DNA from: a virus | DNA length: 25,396 nucleotides | Reading direction: 5' to 3' (one strand) | Virus record (IMG/VR): IMGVR_UViG_3300009149_004072 | Coordinates: 1-25,396 of that record | In this document: positions 13,640 through 22,000 of the stretch, piece by piece | How the letters are laid out: each line of letters starts with the position of its first letter | How positions within the stretch are numbered: position 1 is the stretch's first letter | The notes under the pieces: model-generated | Database searches by the model: none | The model's input: the letters and a program-made list of their open reading frames with translations, nothing else | What the model was told of the DNA's origin: nothing | Position numbers and translations under genes: made by a program

Positions 13640-15085
13640 ATGATGGTCGAAGTAGCATCCAAGATCGGCATCGTATCCAAGCTGGCCCACTGCAAGAGCC
13701 ACCTTGCCGCCCTCACGAAGGACGGATTCGATGTCGTCGCTCTAGGGGGCTCCCCTACAACGATCCCCCCAAGCATCGACGTGGTGGTGGTCCGAATCGA
13801 GTCCTGTAGCCACGGCGCCCACAAGGTCGCGCTGAACTGGAGCAGGAAGACCGGTGGGCGCCTAATCACCGAGAATGGCATCTCCGGTATCCGTCGTGCC
13901 CTTACAAAATCCCCTGACGAGACGGGGTACCTGAAGTACCGGCGCGCGGCGGAGGTGCTTCTTCGGGACCGCACCACCGACGACAAGTCGCAGGTTCTGG
14001 AAACCCTCCTCGCCATGGGTGCCGATTCTCTGACGGCGGACAAGGTGGTCTCGGAAGTCTTCGCAGCCCTTCCTGACCCCACCAAGGAGGATTCCGTGAC
14101 CCTGTTCCCCCAGCCCTACCCAAATCCCGCCGAGTGCGGCTGGGCCGCGCTCGTGAGCCAAGAGCGAGCCCATACCCAGGCGAAGTTGGGAGTAAAGGTA
14201 CTCCTGTCGCTCCCTGTCGAGCAGCGGGAGACGATTCGCAGCCTCTACCTGGCGGGGATGCGGTCCCCCACCCGCTACTTCCCCCCCGCAGGTTCTGCCG
14301 AATTCCAGGGGAAGAGCTGGGCCAGCTTCCGCGACCTCAACGGGCGCCCCCACCAGTTTTTCGTGGTGTTGTTGCTCTGTCTCTCTGCGAAGGAGCCCCA
14401 CCACCGCAATTCTCTCCAGCTCGCCTACCATTCCTTCTCGGGCAAGCGTACGGACGGCCGCGTAGCCAACGCTGCGGCATGGGCGACGGGCCGCATCTTG
14501 GCCCTGGAGCGCCAGCCGGCGGTCCCCTCTCCGACGGGCGAGGAGCCTCTCGTGATCCAGAATCCCCCCGTGGTCGAGGAGGATGCCGAGCTGGCCCCCA
14601 TGAAGGATTTCCCCGCCACCATCCAGGAGGTAGAAGCGGCAGCTGATCCTGTGGTGATGGTCACCTCTTCGGAGCAGGGGGTGCCATTCACTGTGATGGC
14701 CGCGGAGCCTCAGAAGACGAACTACGAGTCCTCCCCGGGCCTGGAGGCGCGGATGAAGGCCCTCCAGAACGACTTGGAGGGGCATCTCCTCGACGTGATG
14801 ACCCAGGCGGCTGACCTGAAGAGGGACCTCCTGAGTCTGGCCCAGGAGAACGCCACCCTCCGGGAGGAGGTGTCCGGCCTGCGGGCACAGGTCGAGGCGC
14901 ACACCAAGGTGCAATCCACCCTCCGGGAGGAAGTGTCCGACCTGCGTGCCCTGGTCGAGACCACGAAAGCCCTTCCCGGGGAATCCGAGGAGTCCAACGC
15001 TCTGCTCGCCCTCGGCAACCTCAAGGAATCATTGGATGCGCTCCGCGCGAAGGGCGTCAACGTCGCCCTGAAGTTGAAGCTGTGA
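13640..15085 (+). CDS. DUF2325-like N-terminal domain fused to a coiled-coil protein, 481 residues
   Basis: ATG ATG at 13640 after an SD-containing hairpin. Residues 1-95 look like a DUF2325-type Rossmann-like domain: IGIVSKLAHCKSHL, DGFDVVALGGSP, IDVVVVRIESCSHGAHKVAL and a C-terminal GGRLITENGISGIRRAL fit the spacing of a buried parallel sheet ending in a conserved SH-x-AxK-type segment. The central part is helical without known motifs. A low-complexity, acidic stretch (about 290-365) leads to a coiled coil (about 368-445) with an internal 21-residue repeat, LREEVSGLRAQVE then LREEVSDLRALVE. The repeat spacing is 63 bases at DNA level. Role unknown. Its stop overlaps the next GTG (GTGA). Confidence 0.8.
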   Translation: MMVEVASKIGIVSKLAHCKSHLAALTKDGFDVVALGGSPTTIPPSIDVVVVRIESCSHGAHKVALNWSRKTGGRLITENGISGIRRALTKSPDETGYLKYRRAAEVLLRDRTTDDKSQVLETLLAMGADSLTADKVVSEVFAALPDPTKEDSVTLFPQPYPNPAECGWAALVSQERAHTQAKLGVKVLLSLPVEQRETIRSLYLAGMRSPTRYFPPAGSAEFQGKSWASFRDLNGRPHQFFVVLLLCLSAKEPHHRNSLQLAYHSFSGKRTDGRVANAAAWATGRILALERQPAVPSPTGEEPLVIQNPPVVEEDAELAPMKDFPATIQEVEAAADPVVMVTSSEQGVPFTVMAAEPQKTNYESSPGLEARMKALQNDLEGHLLDVMTQAADLKRDLLSLAQENATLREEVSGLRAQVEAHTKVQSTLREEVSDLRALVETTKALPGESEESNALLALGNLKESLDALRAKGVNVALKLKL

Positions 15086-15288
15086 ACAGCTACCGGTACA
15101 TCACCAAGCGGAGCAGGATGCGCTCGGCCAAGGATCTCTACGAGGAGACGCCCCTCAGAACCTCCACGAGCCCCTGGAAGTTCCGCCGCTTCTTCGACGG
15201 GGTCGTGGATGAGGACCGTATTCCCGAAGAGGCGAACACCCGAGTTGAGTTGCGGATACTTCTACAGCACCGACGCCTTCGCCGATAG
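15082..15288 (+). CDS. Small basic protein, 68 residues, unknown
   Basis: GTG at 15082 overlaps the previous stop as GTGA, the coupling used elsewhere in this cluster. The product is very basic (YRYITKRSRMRSAKD, ending LLQHRRLRR) with a central SPWKFRRFFDGVVDED. No motif is recognised. An ATG at 15118 is an alternative start. It is supported mainly by overlap and by filling an otherwise empty stretch. Confidence 0.5.
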   Translation: MNSYRYITKRSRMRSAKDLYEETPLRTSTSPWKFRRFFDGVVDEDRIPEEANTRVELRILLQHRRLRR

Positions 15289-15314
15289 CGAGGACTCCTG
15301 AGGTTTTTGGCCTT

Positions 15315-15375
15315 GGGGGGTTCGTCCCCCCTGGTCCAGGCCGTAAAGACTCCAGAGGCACCCCCCCAGGGTGCC
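15315..15375 (+). promoter_or_regulatory. Tandem GC-rich hairpins in a 102-base leader
   Basis: The gap 15289-15390 holds two stem-loops: GGGGGG (15315-15320) with CCCCCC (15326-15331) around TTCGT, and GGCACCC (15357-15363) with GGGTGCC (15369-15375) around CCCCA. The first can be extended by GGCC (15309-15312) with GGCC (15339-15342). The ribosome-binding site GAGGAG of the ATG at 15391 begins just after the second hairpin. The T-run (TTTTT at 15304) precedes rather than follows the hairpin, so a + strand intrinsic terminator is not supported. Confidence 0.45.
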
Positions 15376-15390
15376 CGAGGAGACCTCACC

Positions 15391-15933
15391 ATGACCACCT
15401 ACGATCCCGAGAGCCTTGGTTCCAGGGAAGAGCTGGCTGTCAACTTGCTCGCCAAGATGCGCGAGTGCGGATTCACCCTGGAGAAGCAGGAGAACACCAA
15501 CGAGGCGCTCTACTCCCGTGTGGTGGGCGGAACCGACGGGACGATCCGCGTCATCGTCTACACCACGGTAGTGAATGGCAGTGTGCCGAAAACCCGGGAA
15601 GCGGGGAAGGACGCGATCCGTGTCTGCGCCGTCTACACCTCCGCCCGCACGGGTAAGGAGAAGGGCATCGCGAAGGAGACCCGCATCAACAGGGTGGGGG
15701 ACATCGACGACATCGTGGAACGCGCCTACGTCCGGATGCGCTCGGTGTACGGAAGCGCCATGAACCCCTGCCGGTGCCCTCGGTGCGGCTCGCCCACCTT
15801 CACGTCCAAGAACAAGAACCAGGTCTGTGCTGACCTCTGCTGGAAGACGGAGGCGGAGTTGGCTCAGGAAGCACGCCCGCGCCCAAGCTACGCACCTTCC
15901 AGCTACTCCAGCCGCTGGCGGAGGACCGCATGA
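15391..15933 (+). CDS. Unknown protein with C-terminal zinc ribbon, 180 residues
   Basis: ATG at 15391 has GAGGAGA 7 bases upstream; the longer open frame to 15307 would run through the hairpins. The first 120 residues look like one alpha/beta domain (LAVNLLAKMRECGF, TIRVIVYTTVVNG, DAIRVCAVYTS, DIDDIVERAYVRMRSVYG). Then come C127, C129 and C132 (CRCPRCGS) with C146 and C150, a probable zinc ribbon. The tail is Ser/Arg/Pro-rich. The overall plan recalls phage proteins of unknown role; nucleic-acid binding is a guess. Its TGA overlaps the next ATG. Confidence 0.8.
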   Translation: MTTYDPESLGSREELAVNLLAKMRECGFTLEKQENTNEALYSRVVGGTDGTIRVIVYTTVVNGSVPKTREAGKDAIRVCAVYTSARTGKEKGIAKETRINRVGDIDDIVERAYVRMRSVYGSAMNPCRCPRCGSPTFTSKNKNQVCADLCWKTEAELAQEARPRPSYAPSSYSSRWRRTA

Positions 15934-16196
15934 GTCGAGATCGAAAGACAGTGGCCCCCAGCAAAATCGGTCCCGGCTACTTCATGGTCTTCGGGTCTGA
16001 CTTGGGGCCGGTTGGGTTCTTCAAGGTCAGAGACCACCCACAGGAAGGGCTTGTCGTTTGGGGCCTCTCCCGATGGCGTGGGTCGGTGGCTTACCGCACC
16101 CTGGGGATCCCCCTCGCCACGTGGCTGGCGCGCCAGGAACGAGGTGCCCAATACCGTCCGGACCATGATCGGACCGACTGGCCTATGGAGGTCTGA
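15930..16196 (+). CDS. Small protein, 88 residues, unknown
   Basis: ATG overlaps the preceding stop as ATGA. Contains a beta-rich segment (GYFMVFGSDLGPVGFFKV; GLVVWGLSRWRG) and a charged tail. No motif recognised. Next gene overlaps by one base (TGATG), which supports it as a translated member of the operon. Confidence 0.68.
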   Translation: MSRDRKTVAPSKIGPGYFMVFGSDLGPVGFFKVRDHPQEGLVVWGLSRWRGSVAYRTLGIPLATWLARQERGAQYRPDHDRTDWPMEV

Positions 16197-16609
16197 TGCC
16201 TGCCCTCAACGCCCACACCCTCACTGTCTGGTGCCCGTTCTTCTACAGCCCCACCCTCGACGGCGAAGGGCACTTGGTCATGCCGACCGACTACTCCCCT
16301 GCGGCTGAGGGGGGTCGCCTCATCGACGAGATCCGCCGCCTGTGGGAGGGTGCCGACCGTCCGAACTGTGCTCAGGGATTCCAGCCCTCTCCGGTCCAAG
16401 GGAAGCACATCAACGGCTACTGCTCATTCACCGTCGCCTTCATCGAGCACGAAGGGGATGGTCCGCTCGTGGAGAGCTTGAAGAAGGCGTCTCTGCGCTG
16501 GCGGTACGACGATGACTCGACTCCCATCCGGATCACCCACATCGATGGTGGGGACCTGTCGGGTGAGTGGATCGAATCGGCCACAGACACCTACGGCTGG
16601 GGGCATTGA
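16196..16609 (+). CDS. Unknown protein, 137 residues
   Basis: ATG at 16196 in TGATG with the previous gene, and its own TGA overlaps the next ATG in the same way. Sequence includes LTVWCPFFYSPTLDGEG, a helix LIDEIRRLWEG and a C-terminal strand-rich half (CSFTVAFIEHEG; RITHIDGGDLSGEWIE). No catalytic or binding motif recognised. Confidence 0.7.
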   Translation: MPALNAHTLTVWCPFFYSPTLDGEGHLVMPTDYSPAAEGGRLIDEIRRLWEGADRPNCAQGFQPSPVQGKHINGYCSFTVAFIEHEGDGPLVESLKKASLRWRYDDDSTPIRITHIDGGDLSGEWIESATDTYGWGH

Positions 16610-17472
16610 TGCCCAAAGACGCGATTGACAGCATGATTGAGGGCTGGGCTTCCGGCCCCTCGGCACCGCCAACCCCCAAGCCTCCTGTCGAGAAAGCTGC
16701 TGTCGTGGAGGAGACTCCCTCGGGGACCCCGCTCGACGCCGCCACAGCCATCCGCCAAGCGCTCCTGAAGAACACCGGGCGCAGGAAGCATGTGAAGACC
16801 TGGGCCTCCGAGGCACGGAAGGTCTTGGGGCTCTCACGCCTCACTCCGAAGAGGTATGGCGAGGTGCTCGCCGCGGGGTTCTCTGCCGGTCTCTTCCAGC
16901 TGGACGAGACGAGCCTCTCGTTCCCCATCCTGGTGGCGACGGAACCCGCTCTGGAAGAGGAGCCCGAAGGAGAGCCTCCGAGCATGGAGTTGCTGGAGGC
17001 TGCTGGCGACCTGGCGGAATCGGACCTAAAGAGCCGGAGTTTCATCCGAGAGGAAGAGGGCGCACATCACCCTGAGTTCACTCCCCCGTCCCACTTGGCC
17101 TGTGGGCACTGGGACCTACAGTCGGTGCCGGACCCCACAGCCCCCGAGCCGCCCGCAGAGGACTACCAGAGGAAGGTCCAGACCATATCGGTGTCTGTCG
17201 AGTCCCCTGAATCGTGTCCGAGCTGTGCGGCGAGGAAGCCCGGTGATCCTCGCTACCAGGAGGGGGAGTACCGCAAGCCGGTCCCGCTTGCTTCCCGGAG
17301 GACTCCCGAGAAGTCTGCTAGATCTTACCCAGGATTCCCGGGTCTTTGTACGGACCCGGAGACCGGCTTCTACATCGGAGGAATCGCGAACGACTGCTCC
17401 AAGTACCATCCTGGGAAGGAGCGATGCGTGTTCCATGTGCCCAAATCCCCGAAGGAGGTCAACGATGTCTGA
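16609..17472 (+). CDS. Cysteine-rich protein with possible helix-turn-helix, 287 residues
   Basis: ATG at 16609 (TGATG) is preferred over the upstream ATG/GTG frame from 16567, which overlaps the preceding gene deeply. After a Pro/Ala-rich N-terminus (residues 15-40) comes a helical region, about 42-110 (AIRQALLKN, TWASEARKVLGLSRLTPKRY, VLAAGFSAGLFQL), that could be a winged-helix-like domain. Acidic and Pro-rich linkers follow. The C-terminal half has cysteines at 165, 203, 206, 247, 263 and 273, including CPSC and a GLCTDP/NDCSKY/ERCVFH set that suggests structural zinc. No family recognised. Confidence 0.72.
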   Translation: MPKDAIDSMIEGWASGPSAPPTPKPPVEKAAVVEETPSGTPLDAATAIRQALLKNTGRRKHVKTWASEARKVLGLSRLTPKRYGEVLAAGFSAGLFQLDETSLSFPILVATEPALEEEPEGEPPSMELLEAAGDLAESDLKSRSFIREEEGAHHPEFTPPSHLACGHWDLQSVPDPTAPEPPAEDYQRKVQTISVSVESPESCPSCAARKPGDPRYQEGEYRKPVPLASRRTPEKSARSYPGFPGLCTDPETGFYIGGIANDCSKYHPGKERCVFHVPKSPKEVNDV

Positions 17473-17833
17473 CGTTGACGAGGTCACGGCGATGATCCTG
17501 TCCGACTCTACGGAGGTGTTGGAGGCGAAGCTCCAGCGCCTCCATCGGTCGAAGCTGAGTGCGAACTGCCTCCTGAACCCGTCCTACCGCGACAAGGTAG
17601 ACCAGCTGGTATCGATGATCGGGAAGGAACTGAAGGAGCGACGTGAGCCCCACGAGCACAAGTTCAAGCTCGGAGGTCAGTGTGAGAAGGAGGGTTGTCA
17701 GAAGTGGTGCCCCCATCCGTTCTTCAAGCAGAACGGGGCCCTCACCGTCTGCCTCGACTGTGGCTGTCTCCAGCCATGGCAGGGAAGCCCCGACTTCTAC
17801 GAGATCCCCCTCGGCCAGCCCCAGAACTCTTGA
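17465..17833 (+). CDS. Small cysteine-rich zinc protein, 122 residues
   Basis: ATG at 17465 has GGAGG at 17455-17459 and overlaps the end of the previous gene by 8 bases. The N-terminal 60 residues are helical (VLEAKLQRLHRSKL; KVDQLVSMIGKELKERR). The C-terminal half has C73, C78, C82, H84, C96, C99 and C101, enough for one or two zinc sites (CLDCGC is distinctive). It is the last gene before the baseplate group and a 75-base leader. No function assigned. Confidence 0.78.
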   Translation: MSDVDEVTAMILSDSTEVLEAKLQRLHRSKLSANCLLNPSYRDKVDQLVSMIGKELKERREPHEHKFKLGGQCEKEGCQKWCPHPFFKQNGALTVCLDCGCLQPWQGSPDFYEIPLGQPQNS

Positions 17834-17867
17834 TCTAGGCCAGCAGTCTGACCTCGGTTCTGCGCGC

Positions 17868-17901
17868 CGGTAGCGCGGCTATCGACCCCGTCAGGAGACG
17901 G
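17868..17901 (+). promoter_or_regulatory. Two hairpins before the baseplate genes, the first shared with 12472
   Basis: CGGTAGC (17868-17874) pairs with GCTATCG (17878-17884) around GCG, then CCGTC (17888-17892) pairs with GACGG (17897-17901) around AGGA. The second stem overlaps the ribosome-binding region (AGGAGACGGAGG) of the TTG at 17909. The first element matches 12472-12487 at 15 of 16 bases. It marks the switch from small unknown genes to tail genes, so a role in separating transcripts or in translation control is plausible. Confidence 0.5.
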
Positions 17902-17908
17902 AGGCCGA

Positions 17909-19090
17909 TTGAGCATCGAGATCCGAGGGGGGTGGTCCTGCCCCCACCTGGTGATGGAAGAGCCGGTGTCCCTCGGGACAGACCGCCGCTCTGTGCAGAC
18001 TCGTGCACCGATTTCGGGCGCTGCCAGTGTCCGGATCCTGATCAACGACTCGGTCTACGTCCCTGCTGGGGGCCTCAACTCCCAGGCGGTGCTGACCTCG
18101 GCGATGGCCTCCCCCTACCGCATTGAGAGATGCCGAGGAACCGTCGGCCCTGACGGAAACATCTTCACCGTCACCACGGGGACGGGGTCCGCATCCGTCC
18201 GGCTCCCCGAGGGGAGCAGACTTCCCCTAGCTCAAATCCAGAGAGTGTTGCGCCTCTCACCTGTCAACGACCTGGTGACGGTCACCGAGTTGAACGGCGC
18301 CTTGAGCTTGGTCGAGGCCAACGATGCAGGACCCACGAGCTTCATTCGGGTCTCGGGGCGAGCTGCCGCCTCTCTGGGGTTTGTCCAGGTGGGTGCCCGA
18401 GGCCAGAAGGTCTACCCAGGGTGGGACCTTCTGGCGCGGTCGGACATCAACCCGATCATCTTCCCGAAGGGGGTAAAGATCGTCCCGGCTCGGTACCCCA
18501 TCTTCAAGGAAGAAGTTCGAGGGAACCCCACGATCAAGGCTACCTACGCGTCGATGCCCGAGCGGTGTCCTCGGTGTGGGGCCACCTATGTGGAGAACGA
18601 TTATCGGTTCGACCCCACGGGCGCGATCATCACCATCGAGAACGAGGACCTCCTGTACCAGGCGTGCCTCAAGGCCATCCTCACCGTCCAAGCGTCCAAC
18701 CCCTTCCACCCTTCCTACGGGTCCAAGATCATGACCCGGATCGGACGGAAGATCGTAGGGGCCTCGGCTTCCCTGGTGAAGGAAGACGTGATCAACGCGC
18801 TTACCCAGGTCAAGAACCTCCAGGGCGGTCAGCGCATCTACCAGAGGGTGAAGGATCGGGAGCTGCTGTTCGCTATCCAAAGCGTCGATGTGCGCCCCTC
18901 GGCGGACGATCCTACGGTCTACTTCGTGGACTGCATTGTGCGAAGCGGATCCAACAAGCCGGTGGCGCTGACCACCGTTTTCACGGTCCCCGGGGCCGTC
19001 GCCCTGGCGGGATCCAACAACCAGGTCTTGGGGCTGGAGGCTGCCGGCCTGACGGTCGAACAATCCAGGCGGCTCTTGCTGGATGGGTAG
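17909..19090 (+). CDS. Baseplate wedge protein with gp25-like domain, 393 residues
   Basis: Probable component of a contractile-tail baseplate. The C-terminal half, roughly residues 230-375, matches the gp25/W (baseplate lysozyme-like) plan: EDLLYQACLKAILTVQASNPF, then HPSYGSKIMTRIGRKI, with the conserved NPF and YGS, followed by an amphipathic helix and VRPSADDPTVYFVDCIV. A CPRC pair precedes it at 220-223. The N-terminal 200 residues are beta-rich with no known domain (VRILINDSVYVP, GNIFTVTTGTGSASVRLP). TTG at 17909 has GGAGG 4 bases and AGGAG 11 bases upstream. It lies directly before the J-like gene, as in myovirus clusters where gp25-like and gp6/J-like genes are adjacent. Longer than a typical gp25 of about 130 residues. 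Confidence 0.72.
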   Translation: MSIEIRGGWSCPHLVMEEPVSLGTDRRSVQTRAPISGAASVRILINDSVYVPAGGLNSQAVLTSAMASPYRIERCRGTVGPDGNIFTVTTGTGSASVRLPEGSRLPLAQIQRVLRLSPVNDLVTVTELNGALSLVEANDAGPTSFIRVSGRAAASLGFVQVGARGQKVYPGWDLLARSDINPIIFPKGVKIVPARYPIFKEEVRGNPTIKATYASMPERCPRCGATYVENDYRFDPTGAIITIENEDLLYQACLKAILTVQASNPFHPSYGSKIMTRIGRKIVGASASLVKEDVINALTQVKNLQGGQRIYQRVKDRELLFAIQSVDVRPSADDPTVYFVDCIVRSGSNKPVALTTVFTVPGAVALAGSNNQVLGLEAAGLTVEQSRRLLLDG

Positions 19091-19098
19091 GATGATCC

Positions 19099-22000
19099 AT
19101 GGCTACTGAACCCCAAATCCTCGGCCCAGACGGTGTTCTGCGGTCCAAAGTCAACTTCTCTACCTCTGTGGAGAGCCGCTTCACCTCGGGCACTGTTCCT
19201 ACAGATGCCGTTGACGTGCTGGTGTCGATCAACGGCTCGGGCTTCTCCTCCGATCCCGACCTCCTTCAATGGGGGGATGGTCAGTGGGTCGTCCCAAACC
19301 CTACAAGTGAGCCCAACGGCCTTCTTCTCCTTCCGGGAGTGAACACCATCGCTGTCCGTGCGATCCGGCCCTCAGGGTCGGTGACGGCGGACGCCACAGC
19401 GACCATCCGGCTGGTGTCCGATGCCGATGTGGGTGTCGTTGCCGCAGTACCGACGAACATCTCCCTGGCGCAGGAGGGCCGCTCGGTTCTGATCTCGGCT
19501 GAGTCCTCTTCCAACGCGGGCTTCCAGGGGATGAACTTCTACGCGTCCCTCAACGCTGGCGGTGGGGTTTCCGGGTACACTCGCCTCAACATCAACACGG
19601 TGTCCGAGGGGCTGACAACGACGGAGTCTGAGGAGTTCGGCACCCTCGACGTGAACGCCGAGGTGGTTGTGGATGCCGAGGGCGTCCCTGTGGCCGACCC
19701 TCTGTTCGTACGGCTCCAGGGGCAGCAGGAGGACGAGAACGCCGCCCTGATCCAGCAGGACTTCAACGAGACCTTCGAGGTCCCTGAGACGGCGCGCACC
19801 CTCCGCTACCAGATGGTCCTCAACTCGGTCCGGGACGTGACCCTCTACCAGTTCGACCACAATCGCACGGCCAACTCGACTTCGAGTCCCGCAACGGTCC
19901 AGGTAGGCAGCTTCTCGGCGATCTCCAACGAGACGCCGCTCTATTACGTGGTCACCGCGGTCTACTTTGACGTCACCCAGAACCTGGAGTTCGAGTCCTC
20001 CTTCTCCGAGGAAGTCCAGGGCAACCCGACGACGGTGACCACAGCTCTGGGGTCGTTCCCTTCCGTCTCCCGCGGCGATGTTGTCGAGCAGTTCATCACC
20101 TCGATCTTCCGCTCCAATCCGCAGATCAAGGTCGAAACAGGGTCGATCCTCCGAGATACGGTCATCGACCCGTTCTCCAACGAGTCCGAGCGCATCCGCT
20201 TCATCCTCGACTTCTTTCACCGTGCTCGGACCCCCGCACTGTTGCTTCAGATCGACGATCCGAACGGCACCGGCGTCTCCACACCAGTCTCCCAAAGCCC
20301 CTACAAGCAGGGCCTCCAGGCAGCCTTCTACCTGGAGAGCGCGGCGGCGGTCCAGAACGTTATCAACTCCGCCTTTGAGGCATCTGCCAGCAACTTCGGT
20401 CGGCGTCGCCGCACAGGCGTCGCCGCACAGGGGGAGGTCACTTTCTTCACCTCGCGGCGCCCAACAGCCACCCTCCCCATCCCCCTCGGGACCTTGGTGG
20501 GCGGTGGGGGAGTTCAGTTCCAGACGACGCGTGCAGCCTCGATCGCTTTTGAGAGGCTGGCCAGCTTCTTCGACCCCGTGTCGGGACGGTACTTGGTCAC
20601 CGTACCAGTGAAGGCGGCCACTACCGGCTCCGCGGGGAACGTGGGCACGGGGCAGGTGTCGACGGTGACCTCGTCTCTTCCCGGGTCCCTGTCGGTGGTC
20701 AACACCGCACCGATGGCGGGCGGGAAGGATCAGGAGTCAAACCTCGACCTCACGGTCAGGACCAACAACGCCTTGGCCTCGGTGGACTCGGGCACTGCTC
20801 GTGGCTACCTCCAGACGGCTGCGGACGTGGCAGGGGTGGTCAAGGCCAACGTCATCACTGCGGGGGACCCTCTGATGCAGCGGGACCTCGATTCTGCCGG
20901 CGTCCACAAGGGCGGCAAGGTGGACATCTGGGTCCAGGGCTCCAACATCGCGACGGTCACGGACACCTTCGCCTTCTCCTTTGAGATCGCCCAGGACATC
21001 CAATTCGAGATCATTGGGGACGTGTCCGAGTACCGGTTCCGTGCCCGCGACTCGTCGCTCTCCGAGGCGAACCCCATCGTGGAGATGCTGGACAACCCGA
21101 CGATCGGCTACGAGTTCCGGAACGCGTCGACAGGCGACGTGTTCGATCTGTCCGGCGTGACCATCACCTCGTTCGACACCATCCAGCTGGACACCTCCGT
21201 CATCCCACCACAGCCTTCTGTGGATATGACGGATGTTGTCCTGGGCTCCTACAGGCGTCGGGTGGGCAACCTCTTCGTCCTGCCGCGTCAACCGGTGGCG
21301 TCTATCACCTCGGTCGCGGGGACGGTGTCTGGGACGCTCCCCTCCGACTCGTACCTGCTCGTCCACCCGGACGCACCGCTGGCCACTGGACGGTCGGTTC
21401 TGGCTCGGGACTACCTCCAGGTCTTCGGCTACCTCGATGAAGATGGAAACCAGGTCCCCTCTGGGGCAACCCTCCCGGTCGTGGACGAGACCCACGTCCT
21501 CATCGGCCAGTACCCCGAGTTCCTCGACAGCCTTGGTGCCAACTTCCTCACCTTGGTGGTGACCAACGAAGCAGGGACCGTCACCTACAAGGGACCCAAC
21601 GACCCGGGTGGCGACCCCGACTACACGGTGAACCTCGGGACCCAGACCCAAGCGCTGTCCCTCACACGGACCGATACGGGGAACATCCCTTCAGGGGCGA
21701 CGGTCCTGGTCAGCTACGAACACGATGAGAACTTCACCGTCACCTACACGACCAATCTCATCGTCTCGCTCACCCAGGATGCGGTGGACGAGAAGAAGCA
21801 TGCCACGGCGGATGTGGTCGGGAAGGAGGCCATCCCGGTCCCTATCGACGTTGCGGCTACCGTCGTTCTGGCTCGGGGCAGGGATAAGTCCACCGTGGAC
21901 ACCGCCCTCCGAACGAACATGGCGAACTTCTTCGCCAACCTCCGACTGGGGGGCCCTGTCCGCCAGTCGGATGTGATCGACGTGATCGAGCAGACCAGCG

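Noticed and set aside
15301-15331. Intrinsic terminator at the GGGGGG/CCCCCC hairpin
   Set aside because: The T-run precedes the hairpin on the + strand, and no T-run follows it on either strand where transcription would end.
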